From the NCBI GenBank assembly GCA_003342895.1, contig PTFA01000024.1:3175052-3239051 (forward strand): 64,000 bases of DNA, given 5' to 3'. The notes under the pieces were generated by a model. That model was not told the origin of the DNA and searched no databases. It was given only the letters and a program-made list of their open reading frames with translations. The DNA comes from Casuarius casuarius. Lineage: Eukaryota > Chordata > Aves > Casuariiformes > Casuariidae. Below, one piece after another: positions 49,001 through 60,393 of the stretch. Made by a program: the position numbers and the translations under genes. Position 1 is the stretch's first letter, and each line of letters opens with the position of its first letter.

Positions 49001-50030
49001 GGGTATGTGTATGTGGTGTAAGGCAGTGCTGTGGGGAGACTGCCACGCTAGCTCAGTCAGATGCTGGAAGCAGTACTGTTGCTTCGGTGTGGGACACTCC
49101 AAGGTAACTAGATCTGCTAAGCAACACATGTTCTTAGCAACACTCTACCCCTTTTTCTGTCCTGTCTGTCACATTTCTCGGGGCCATGCAGAAACCCTGT
49201 CCTTACTGCCTCCTACACACCTAAGTTGTTTTTTCTGTGTGAGGGCCTTTTCTGGCTCTGCTGTTTCAGTTGACCTACACCAGCAATCACCGTAGGCCTT
49301 TCAAGTTTCCAATTCTTTTTGCTAGGATAATCGAAATAAGTTCACTGGATAGGCTCTATTAGCAAAGGACATCTTTGTCATTAAACTGTGGTTGAGGTCT
49401 GTTGGCCACCTCATCTTCTTCCATATATCACCTATCAATACAAGCAGGGCAACATACTGGTCTTTTTTAAGCCAATAGAAAGATCCCCATAGATATTAAT
49501 GGGACTTATATTCTTCCGATTTCCTATTCCTAAGGCTCCTATTTACTATAGCCTCTGCCTTCTGTTTTTTTCTTACACTGCCGGCTTTTTGTATGCCTCA
49601 CCTTTCCCTGAAAATCGGATTGTCCAGCTGTTGATTCTTCTTTTCCAGTTCAGTTTCCTATCTTATTTCTACTTTCTTCTCTTAGGCTTGAAATCTCTGA
49701 CATGGATCTTCATTTACCAATATTCAAACTATATACACATTCTCCTTCTGCATATTCATTTCATTTCTCTTAGCTGTTCATTTCTATGCTGAAAGTCTTT
49801 AAAGCATCCCTGAGACAGAAATATTTAAAGCATCAGTGTTACTAAAAGTTAACAATTTCTTGTCAGTTTTAGTGTTACAGTTTATAGGCTCCTAAATGTC
49901 TGCTGGAGTGGCAACAACTTGCCTTACTGTGGTGGTAACAACCATGGCTCGTCTTCTCCGCCAGGACGTACCTGGGTCTGTGGCAGTGATAAAAGTATAT
50001 GGGTGTAGCTCACGGCTCAGCTGATGTGAG
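46061..50030. other. Intergenic DNA, no gene recognised
   Basis: Mixed composition. Open frames up to about 113 codons occur on both strands without recognisable domains. The 97-codon hydrophobic frame at 49499-49792 is simply T-rich DNA read in the Phe/Leu/Ile frame. No mobile element was identified with confidence. Confidence 0.5.
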
Positions 50031-50036
50031 AGGTGG

Positions 50037-50059
50037 TATATATATATATATATATATAT
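50037..50059 (+). repeat. (TA)11 microsatellite
   Basis: A pure TA dinucleotide run of 23 bases between GGTGG and GTGATTGG. It is self-complementary and likely polymorphic. Confidence 0.97.
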
Positions 50060-53000
50060 GTGATTGGAGGCAAATTGTTACTGCTGATCCACTGCCAGAG
50101 CAATGTATGTCTCCAAAGCACCCTATTTTCTGGGCAACTTTTGGAATGGTGTTTTTTATGCCCCACCCTTTGGTCCAGCCTGGGAATAAAAGGCATAATC
50201 AAAGCCTTATTTAGCTTAAATACAGAGTTCTGTGGTTCTGGAACAGCAAATCCTCCCCTTGCCTCTCCGCTGATGGCCATGTAGCGCATGTAGACACCAA
50301 ACGGTTACAAGCAGCATCCTTCCCTTCTTGTGCTGGGTAAGTGTGCGTGCAGCAGGGAGGGCTGTGAAAAGGGGAGACAGACACCTTCACTGTCACCATC
50401 ACTTTTACTGCCATTACAGTGCAAGTTACAATAATATAGAAGAGTAAAAGATGCAAATATATGTTTCAGAGTCCAGGACTTTCTGCTTAATGCAAGCTCA
50501 GCTCTCCACCGAGTTTAGTCCCCCCACCCCTGGTTGGCATGGGGCAGGGAATGAGCTCCAAGGCAGAAGACCCCTCCCTGAGGATGTCTCACACACTTAC
50601 ACCTCAGGCTCGAGCAGCTCGGACCCTTCAGGAGCTGGGGTTAGCTTTCAGAGAAGCCCACACAACAGCTCAGCATGACGGTCAGTTTAAAATCTGCCAT
50701 ATTTCTCTGCATTTTTCTTAGACATTCTTGAAACTTTTTCTGGAGTTATGGAAAGCCTTGTGAATCTTGCTGATGCTGGCGTTTCCTCCTAAGTTAAGTC
50801 TCCTAGGGAAAGTTTCCTAATTAATATGTAGAAGAACATTCTGCAAGTCCCATCTTATTCTGAGAGCTATTTGACATTTGTGGTATTTATCCACTGAGAA
50901 GTCTAGACCTATTTTTACAAACATCCACCACTGTTCTATTTCATTCACAAAAATCAGTTACTGCACCACATCTTTATATCACTTTCCTGCCTATCTGTTT
51001 TTCTTAGTATCCATTTCCAATGGCTAATGGATAAGCTGCCACTAAAGAAAGGTGGAGTAGTTTGATGTTACGTTACTCCCAGGAACGGTGGGAGCTGGAG
51101 CAATACAGGGTAGTGGCCAAAGACCAGCCTACCTAGCAGTGGATGACGGAGGTGTGAAGATGGCATGAAGTTTTGCGCATAGCCGAAATGTTATACCACT
51201 AATAAAGTATCAGGAAAATTCATCATGATATTTCGTCCAACAGCAACGTACTTTTTGGTGCTACAAAGGCACAGACTTCCTATGTAAGACACAAGGAGAA
51301 AGAGCAGTTAAAATCAATAATTTTTCATTGCATTCTGTTCTCAGTTAGAGCCTCCATCCACTATTAATTCTGGTGGGAACTGTATGTGCACGTGTATCCT
51401 AACATGTGGTAAAGGGCATCGTGGCCATGCGGCTAACCCTTGCACACAGTTATAGCTGTGTCTGTACCAGCTAGTCGGTGTCTGTAAATGCTGGTTTACA
51501 TCCATTCCTTTTCTTATAGGTCACTGTCTCATTCCGCCTCCAGAAAGAGTTCTCCTTGTCCTGGGAAACAAAGAAATAGCACATGATAGTGGCTGGGCTG
51601 GAAAATAATTTACAGCAGTCCTTTGTATTTGCAGACTTTGGAGATTTGTTTAAGAAATGAGTCCTGTCAGTTTTGCGCATTTAGACCAACGTGCAGTTTT
51701 CATTTAATTTCCTCACTCACTTTTTAGAAACAGAAAGTGATGTTCTTTTCAACTGTTAGCTTGACTATGGTCCAGAAATGACAAACCATGCATTCCTACC
51801 GGGAAGTGATTTAGAGCTGGTCAAAACTTCAGCCAGGATGTGTCAAACTGATAGGCATTTTCCTACTGAGGCCCACACCCAGCTGTTGTACCACCACTCT
51901 GGCTTCCACACCCAGCTGTGTTGCACCAACACCACCGCTTCAGTTTTACCTCAATAAAACATAGACGTATTTCCTTTGCTTCTCTTTGAAGCCTATTTAT
52001 GCATACAAAAATGAAATGTTGTCAGTGGCTTCACCCTGCATATCCAATGAATCATGAGTTTTTGAAGGGCAGAGAAAGATACGGGAAAGATTGAGATAAG
52101 GGTGTGATGCTCCTTGTGATGTCTTCCTTCAACATTGAGGAGATTGCCAAGAAATCTGGGCAAGCAGAAATACTGTTGAAAGAGCATTTCCTTGTAAGAA
52201 ATCCCCTCGCTAGTGTATGTGTGCAAAAGTTTATGGGAGTTTTGGAAGCAAAATCTGTATTATTTTGACTAATGTTTGGTGATTTTGAAATGTGCTCTGT
52301 GGCCATGTTTTTATAAGGGTTGATTTTGTAATCTCAGCAAAAAGAGTCCCCTTCTTGATTTTTTTTATGTGTGTATCTCATCCCTTCTGCATCCCTCTCT
52401 CTTGGTTTCCATTCCCGCTGGTTAATCAATAGACTGCCTTTAAAAGAGTCTGAAAGCATTAACTAATGCAAAGTAGTTTTCTGAGTAGATTTGTTCACTT
52501 GAATGGGCTTGCATGACTTTTTTCCAGGCATTTAAAAAGAAGAAAGGAAAAAGTGTACTGCTTGTTTTGGACTTGTACCTTTGTGCCTCTTGCTCCCAGA
52601 AAAGGTTCAGTGCATTCCTGCAGTCCTCAGGCGATGTATATATGAGAAGAAAGTGGACTATAATAACAGGTAGCAGAAGCCTTTGAGATGAGGCAGTTAC
52701 CTACCACTATAAGCTCTGAAGTTCCCCATAATTTTACTTAAGGGTTTGTGTGAGCCACATTGCCATTCATAACTAATGGTTATGCTGACAGGGGTTGATT
52801 TTTTTTTACAGGCCTGTTTGGTGAGCTTTGTGTTGAACCTTGGTTCTTGTCCTATCAGTTAAGGTCCTGTAATGCATGGGCAGCTTAAAATAGCGTGGCT
52901 TAAAATAGTTTGTTTGAAAGGAATTCTTTGTCTTACAAGAGTGGACAATCAAACATGATTCCCTAGCGCAGGAGGAGGAGAAATGATACAGTGTCTTAAA

Positions 53001-56000
53001 AGTCGCTGTTTAATGTGGCATGGCTCCAGGTTTATCCATTTGGCCGCTGGTTAGAGATAATGGAGCCTGAGAAGCTTTTCCAGCCAATGTGGTGCTGTGG
53101 GTCGTCCGAGGCTGCAAGGCTACAGGAGCATTGTACAGTTCTTGTATAAATGTCTCCTGGTTCCCCACGGGAGCTGGAGAAATGCACCTCCCCTAAGTGT
53201 ATTTTATCAGATGATTTAGCCTTCGGAAATGGCCTCTGAAGCCTCTTCTTCTAGCAGTGAAGAAACCCTCACTCAGAAGATGAGGACCTGGGTATCTGGG
53301 AAGATTGGACCTGTTTCAGAGAGCAGGAAGGCAGGAGTGCTGACCCACTCAGCTGCATATTTATAGCTTTTGCATGAATAGTCATGGGATGAATGGGGAA
53401 GCATATCAAGAGATCACCCACAAAGGAGTGAAAAAATAACAGAAATACTATAAATATCTAGGGGATGCATGACTTGGGTGAAAGCGGCTATTTTAATAGA
53501 CGAACTGTGGCAAAATTGCAGAAGGGAGGATGTGTGGGTGTGGGGGTGTGTGTGTGTAGGCAAAGCAGCAGGATTTTTTGTGAGCACATCGCCTCAAGAA
53601 GATTTTTTGGCCTTTTTGACTCTAACAGACAAAGCTCAGAAGGGTTTGTTGGTAAGAAAGGTCTCTTGAAGGTTTAATTTCCTTCTCAGTGGGGTGCACC
53701 ATCATCTCTTGTGTTCTCCTCTTCTGGGAGATTTGTGAAATTTTATGTTGCTGGTCTCTTCCACTGTCTGTGGAGTTAGGAGCTTCTTTATTGCAGCCCT
53801 TCATGAGTCCTTCACTAAGAAAGCAGTGCAAAGACAGATGGATCCTTTCAGGAACCTTCAGGACTAGAGTGATGTGAACTTACATGGAAGAGGAGCTTGA
53901 AACCGACGGGAAACATCTCCCAGATATTTCCTGGAGTGGCTGCATTTTCTGAAAAACTGCTTCTGGCCTTGACCAAAAATAAATGGCATCTGGGGCAGGA
54001 TAAAGCTGAACTGCTGGCGTGGTGAGCAGTACCAGCTCAGTTTTAGGATGCCGCTTTATTAGTCCCCTGCAGATCTACTCCCTGCACTACCTGTAATGGA
54101 TACCTTCACAGGAGCCCTGCTTGCTATGGAGGAAAATGTAGTCATCGTTATCTGGAATTCATTAGTTGCTAACTAGTTTGGTGTGAGCAGATCAATACTG
54201 TAGGGACTATGCAGCTAGGTGTACGCATTGCTGTTGTCCTGTATAACAGCACTAGCCTTTCACCAGAGAATTTTAATAGGTTTTCACAGCGGGAATTACT
54301 GAGTAATATGGAGACGATTGATAGAAAGCATATGGCCATTCTTTGCAGAGAATCATCTGCTTAGGTACAGAAAAGATTATTTCCCCTTCCTATTTTAAGG
54401 TCTGCTTGATTGCCATGGGAGATGTCCTGATATTTGCGTAGAAGGGCCTGAAAGGTGTATGATCCCAGGAGCTTTGAAAGGTCTGGGCTGCTTTTTGTGA
54501 CCACAAGTGGAAGTTTTGAGCTCAAGGAACACTGATGGCACGGAGAGTCCTCCATTCTTTCCTGGACAGCAGAACTTTCATTTATTTCTGCAGCTTATGA
54601 ATCTTTTTGCTAGGCACTTGGGTGGGAGAAGGGAGCTGTTAATGACCTTCTGAGTAGCTGCAGAAAGAAATGTGCATTTAGAAGATAGACAGATGATCCC
54701 GAGAACTAGCTGCCTGCTACGAGAGCTGCTTGCTGTAGTTTGCAAAACTTTTTCAAAAGCAGGGGAAACTGCACTGCGGGTGTGTGGCAGGAAGAGGTGG
54801 GCGGCAGCTGAGTACTTCCATCAGTCAGACTGAAGTCCCCCACAAAGTGCTGTGACGACTCCTGCACGCAGGGTCCCTGATGCTTTGTACTCTTCCTCCT
54901 GCATAGAAGACACTTGCGAACAAAGTATGGGCTTCTCTGCCAGGCTTTTGTCATGATCACTGCATATGTCTCGTGTAAGAACAAAACTTTTTGTGAGGAT
55001 TTCAGCACGTTGCACGTGGGGTTCTGCGGTAGAGCACGTTCACAACTTAGGCTGTTCAAAGTGGAAGGTTTAATGAATTGTTCAAGATACAAAACTGTAA
55101 GTGTAAGGGTGTCTTCAAATATTTTAAAATAAATCATGAAGAATACATCAAATTAAATGTCACGAATAATAAAGGAGGAAAATGCTTTGTTTGAAGGATA
55201 GTGCCATGAAGACTATTGGCCAAAGGCAGAGAATAATTTTATTTAAGGAATTGAAAAAACAGAAAAATGGACCAGTTTTTGTTAACAGAGAGCTGCAGAA
55301 GTGGAAGTGACTGCCACACTGTGTGGACAGGCTGCATGGATGACACAGCTGTATGGTGTCTGTGATATCTTTGATGCAAGTTCTCTTTTTTTCATGCCTG
55401 TGTATGTATCAAGCATTGGACCAAAGCTGAGGTCTCAGCGACTGTGAGCCAGGGATATAATCTTCCTTTTTCTTTTCTGGATTTCACTTTCCTCCAAAAG
55501 AGAAATTCCTTTCAAACCCTTTCCCTTTTAGTACTTTCCATCCTGGCTTGTGGCAGGTTAATCAGAGAGGAGAAGGTGAGATGAGTGCTGTAGCGATCTT
55601 CACTGTTAGTTATAGCTTGGTGTTTTTGGAGGTGAAAAGAAGAGACCAGCTTTCTACAGTTTCTGGCATCGCTGCCATTTTTAGGAATGAGAAGGGTAAA
55701 GGCTTAAAAAGGGTAGTTTGAGAAGGTAGGCCACCATGACAGTGCCAGAACGGTGCCTGGATCTAAGTGGTTAAAATCTTTCTTCTCCTTCCTAAACTTG
55801 GGCCTATGCCAGTGTCTCGGGGGACAGGTTTTGCGGTGGCAGCCCCACGGGTCACCTGGATGCAACGGCTTTGCTAAAATCCGGGACTTCTGGACCCACC
55901 TTGAGCCTAGGTGACACAGGCAGGGTTGCTGGTGGACTTGCCAACACGCAGTGGTGGAGAGGCGACCGCTGGCACAGTGTATATCTGCTCCCTCCTGTCA

Positions 56001-56090
56001 GCAGACATTGCGGTAGTAGGACTAGGCAGATAGCCACACCATTTTACCATGTGCCACCATGGAAGTCTGGCTCTGAAGTGGGTTTAATAA
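50060..56090. other. Intergenic DNA, no gene recognised
   Basis: Six kilobases without recognisable exons. A two-copy tandem repeat lies at 51873-51940 and a (TG)-rich stretch at about 53531-53557. Frames up to 143 codons (54706-55137, - strand) overlap others on the opposite strand and show no known domain. Confidence 0.5.
51873..51940 (+). repeat. Imperfect tandem duplication, about 34-bp unit
   Basis: CCACACCCAGCTGTTGTACC...GGCTT (51873-51905) is followed at once by CCACACCCAGCTGTGTTGC...CGCTT (51906-51940). Each copy carries a CAGCTG E-box core. It is a local duplication of an E-box-containing unit, diverged since. Confidence 0.8.
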
Positions 56091-56149
56091 CATGCATTAA
56101 AACGCCAGCTGATTCAGAAAAAAAAAAATTGGCATATCAACACATTTTT

Positions 56150-56480
56150 ATGCAAAATGTCTCAGATTGACCTGACAACAAAGTGTAAATAAGCCCTGCC
56201 TCTAAAGTTTGTTTAAATTATTGCATGTCTACAGTGAATCAGGGCCGTTTCCTGCTTAATTGTTAATCTGAAAGCAAAATTAGCTGAGGATTTTACAAAC
56301 TGACATTTTGTTCACTCAATGTATCTTGCAAATTGTGTTAAACAATTGAAAGGTCCTAAAGTGTTTCTATTTGTAGAATATTTTATTTTCTCTCTGTAAT
56401 TTCCTACATGCCTGTTAGATCCCTATTGTGTCTAAAATAAAAGCACAGGCACTTCCACTGAGCCTTTTTAGTTTTATTTA
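56150..56480. promoter_or_regulatory. AT-rich block resembling conserved noncoding DNA
   Basis: About 330 bp of complex, non-repetitive AT-rich sequence with TTAATTGTTAAT, TTTAAATTATTGCAT and TTGTGTTAAACAATTG motifs (forkhead- and homeodomain-like), unlike the simple drifted sequence around it. Conservation is inferred from texture only. Confidence 0.25.
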
Positions 56481-59400
56481 AAACAAATGACCAATGTATT
56501 AGCATCCAAGTTGGCTGAAGTGATACGACAGAAGTTTTCATTACAATGCGATATGAAAAATTGATTTACCTTAGCTCTCGTGGCATAGCATTTAAACAAA
56601 CAACATCAAACCGCCACAGTCAAGGGTAAACATCTCAAGCGTCTTTCACAATTACAAGAAGTGCTGTAAAAATAACTAGAATTAAGCATACAATTGCTGA
56701 CCTGGCCCCGTGCCCGTGTGGGAGTGCTGCTCGCTGCCATGGGAGAGGGCACTTTTTCATTCCTTGTGACCATTTTGTCCTGCTGGGATTGCAGGAGGGA
56801 ATTGCAAGGATGGCTAAAGGGTAACTTTATACCCCAGGGTTTTCCGGGTGGAATAACATAGCAACAGCATAGCTGAGGAACCGTCCCCAGCCACCCTGGG
56901 AGCAGATACTCAGCAATACCGACTGGACTGCCCAGCCCATGGCATTTCTGCAGGCGGGGAATGAGAAGGGAACAACCGTGGGAGCCCAGAGGCACCTTCA
57001 GGTACGGTCCAACAGGTATCAAATGTGACAAGCTACTCTGTGTAAAAGGTGTGAACGGTGGAAAACCGATCAACCAAGCAAATCTGTGTGAAGGCTTGTT
57101 TTCACGGTCTCTTCCGCGTACTCACCTCTCCTTAATTCTGCGTGCGGCTGGTGGACACCGAAGGTGGCAGGGAGGCCTGTGTAGGCATGCAGCGATGCCA
57201 CTCCGCTCATCGCAGTGACCCGTGCGGGCTCCTGGCGCAGGAGGGGGCATTGCCCTGCAAAGTACAAATATTCATTTTTTGTTAGCAGGACTCATCATTT
57301 TTATGATCATTTGATCATCATTTTTATAAAGCTTAAACCATAGAAAGAGAAAACGACTAACAGCTAGGGACCTTCAATGGGAAGGTTTAATGGGCTTGCT
57401 ATAGTTTCCCTGATATACAGTTTGTGTGTTGTAAAATATCTGTTATTTATTTAAGAAATAAACTTTGCTCTTGTGTTGAATGTGTGGAATATGACTGGAA
57501 ATGCTGCCTCTTCCTACATGAACTCTGCACTCAGGCATTAAAAAGTCTACATGAAATGCCAACTGATAATAAACTTCAGGCAGAATGCAATTACAACCGA
57601 GTCTCTTGCTTCCTGGGAATGTGCCTGAAATAAATATTTAAGGAATTTGATTGCAGAATGAATCACAGATGTTGCAGCCTTACTTTTGGTTTTAGAACCA
57701 GCTCTGGACACAAAGAGGTTGGAATAACCCACAAAAGAGCCTCAAGTATCAGAGGACTGTGAAATGCGTAGTAAAAAGGAGCACAAATCCCTGATATAAC
57801 ATAAATACTGACTGAAGTGTGCTTCACTGCTAGCAAGCAAATATTTAACAGGAAGCCCCAACAGCTCCTTCGATGGAGTCCTGGCAAGAAGAATTTCCTT
57901 TCATACTTTTGTAAGCTGACCGGGCTCACACATAAATGAAGCCCCCAGGAGCCTTCCTTCCTTCTCTTTTAGGAATTCCACTGGGAAAAATCTGCAATTA
58001 ATTTGATCTGAAACAGCTACGCAGGCGACCATTGCCTCCCAGCCCCGGGAGTACCATGGAGAAGTGGTATCTTGATGGCTTGTGACGGGGCACCGTTAGC
58101 TTTCAGACATGGTTGTGATAGGGCTAAGCAGTACAGTTCACAAATCACTCATATCTCATGTAATTCATCAAGACCCACGTTTCAGGATGCCTGTGTAGTA
58201 TATCCGTGCTGGGCTGGCCAAAGGCCACACGTTTCTGTGAGCGTGCCGCTGAGCTTGAACTAACCAACCCTGTGCAGAAGGTCCCGCAGGCAATTTTTCC
58301 TTCAACATTTTCTATTCCTCCTTCTTTTATTATCTCTTTGCAAGATTAAATCTCTGTTTTGATGAAATTATCTCTGGACTTCTGCATTTGGGGCAGTGTG
58401 AAGAGATGTCTGCGAGTACAAGGCAGCAGGGGTTGGGGTCAGAAACAAGGCAGCGAGTGCAGCAGCGCAGCACTCCAAAATTAACCGTGCTACTGCCTTA
58501 TTTTCTAACTGTGACTCATACAGCAGGGGATCATCAGAAACTGGAGTTGTTTTCTGAACAAGTCACATTAATTATTTCAATATAAAATGTTCAGTCCATT
58601 CTAGATCCAACACATTGTCCAACTTTCTCTGGGAATGACTGTTTTTTCACTGGCTGTTGAGATTCCGAAATGTGAAAAAGTCCACAGCTGTCATTTTGTT
58701 TGTTGCTCCTGAAATGAAAATGGTTAAAGAAAATATTTCAAATAGAGGCTGAGTCCTGGACAGGAATGTGAAATAGATGTGTATGTAATGGACTTTCTAC
58801 TTTTGATGCACTGCTCTTGAATTACTTTGCCAAGCTGTGTGGGATATATAGATGCTGCAAAGCTTGTGCATATTAATTTGTGCTAATATACATAACATAT
58901 TATATATTCATAAATAAATGGAGAGAAATATGGCAGAAGAAAGAAATTATAACTATTTTTAATTTTGAATTTGGGTTCAAAACTAGGGAAATTAGAAACA
59001 AAGGACAGTATTTTCAAAGCAATTAAATAATATGGGGACTGTGGTCTTAGAATTGGTCAAAGATACAAATTGTAGTGGCAAGTGTCTGTCCCTCTTCATG
59101 TAGAATATAATGACATTAGGACAAATATGTTCCTAATAAATATTTCTCAGTTGATGCAAATACTGTCTCTAACATCAGTCCAAGTCAGTACATCCATGCT
59201 GTATGGATACTGCCTTCTTCTGAAAAGCTGCATGTCTTTTGCAAGACACACAAGCTAATCAGTCTTGTTGAGCAGCAGCACTGGTGTGGTTACATTGCTT
59301 CCTTTTGAGCGTGAGCATTTCTGTCGTGCAATGTGAATAAACCATTTGCTTGTATGCGCTGGTGTTGCTTTTGAGACTTTAAAAGGTTTAAGACATATTG

Positions 59401-60350
59401 CTTTGGCAAAGAGAGACCCAAGAATAAAATTGGCAGCATGAAATATCTATTATCATCCCACTTATTTTATTGAATAGGAGTTATAGAATTGGGGTCATTG
59501 TAGTTTTATGAAATTATAATGGATAGGTACTAAAATCACAGTTGTCTTGTTGCATAACTCCTTGCTATCATTTGACATGGAAGTAATATATCCCTGGGTG
59601 GAGCAGAGTTATGCAGCTCATGTTAGCAGTATTTCACAAAAGCAGCAAGTTTTAGAAGCTTTCTGCTATATCCAGTCTAGTTCCTATTTCCACCTGCAGT
59701 ATTTTGGCTCTCTCTTTGATCAGACACAGCAAGCAGCCACTTCCAGTGCTCACTGAGCATGCCTGCCTAGTTTCTTTACATGCTTATGGAGAACAACACA
59801 GACAGACATAGCCTAATGATTAGATTTTGACTGATGATTTTGGAAAGGATCAAATCTTCTCCTGCTGGCCATGGTTATGCAGAAACACCCGACAGGTTGG
59901 GCCAGGATTCCTGACTGGAGGAAGAAGGCTCATCTTCCATCATGCTCCATATTGCTAAGAGCATAACTAAGGAAAAGGCTTTGGTAAGTTTACAGTCGTT
60001 GGGGCAAATTGTCATCGCAGGTCTCACTGACCCCGTGCCATTTGCAAACAGTCACCAGGGCTGTGAAGGTTCATTTGATTATGAAAAGAGGTCATAACTT
60101 CTCAGCATTGCGGAGAAACGTATAAATAAATGCACAGAACTGTAAACCATGTCTCAGTTCTGCAGACTCGCAGTGGTTACTGCATATACATATAAATAAA
60201 AAGCCAATACTTCTGCAGTTGCGATTCTTAGCCCTGTTGTGGCAGGAAAGCCACTGCTAACCCACTGCTGAGTTCATCTTGCATCACCTTAGGCACTTAG
60301 GTGGTTGGCCTGGGAGCGCTGTCAGCCAGCATCTGGGGAGTTAACAGGGG
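56481..60350. other. Intergenic DNA, no gene recognised
   Basis: Includes a 155-codon - strand frame (56606-57073) with no recognisable domain, a small repeat with palindrome at 57294-57327, and AT-rich sequence at 58600-59500. No exon pair with splice sites and homology was found. Confidence 0.5.
57294..57327. repeat. Direct repeat flanking a TGATCA palindrome
   Basis: ATCATTTTTAT occurs at 57294-57304 and again at 57317-57327. The spacer holds two TGATCA palindromes (57304-57309 and 57312-57317), giving a compact mix of direct and inverted repeats. Function is unknown. Confidence 0.7.
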
Positions 60351-60359
60351 GGGAGATGG

Positions 60360-60393
60360 ACGCACACACGTACGCGCACACACACGCGCGCGC
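60360..60393 (+). repeat. Alternating purine-pyrimidine tract (Z-DNA type)
   Basis: About 34 bases of strictly alternating purine and pyrimidine made of CA, CG and one TA step, with (CG)4 at the 3' end. Such tracts readily adopt left-handed Z-DNA under negative supercoiling. It lies in gene-free DNA. Confidence 0.9.

Noticed and set aside
49499..49792. Hydrophobic 97-codon frame resembling a membrane protein
   Set aside because: T-rich DNA in the Phe/Leu/Ile frame always gives this; no charged-residue pattern or conserved motif.
56606..57073. 155-codon - strand frame
   Set aside because: No domain, no splice context and no coding-like periodicity that I can see; plausible by chance in 64 kb.
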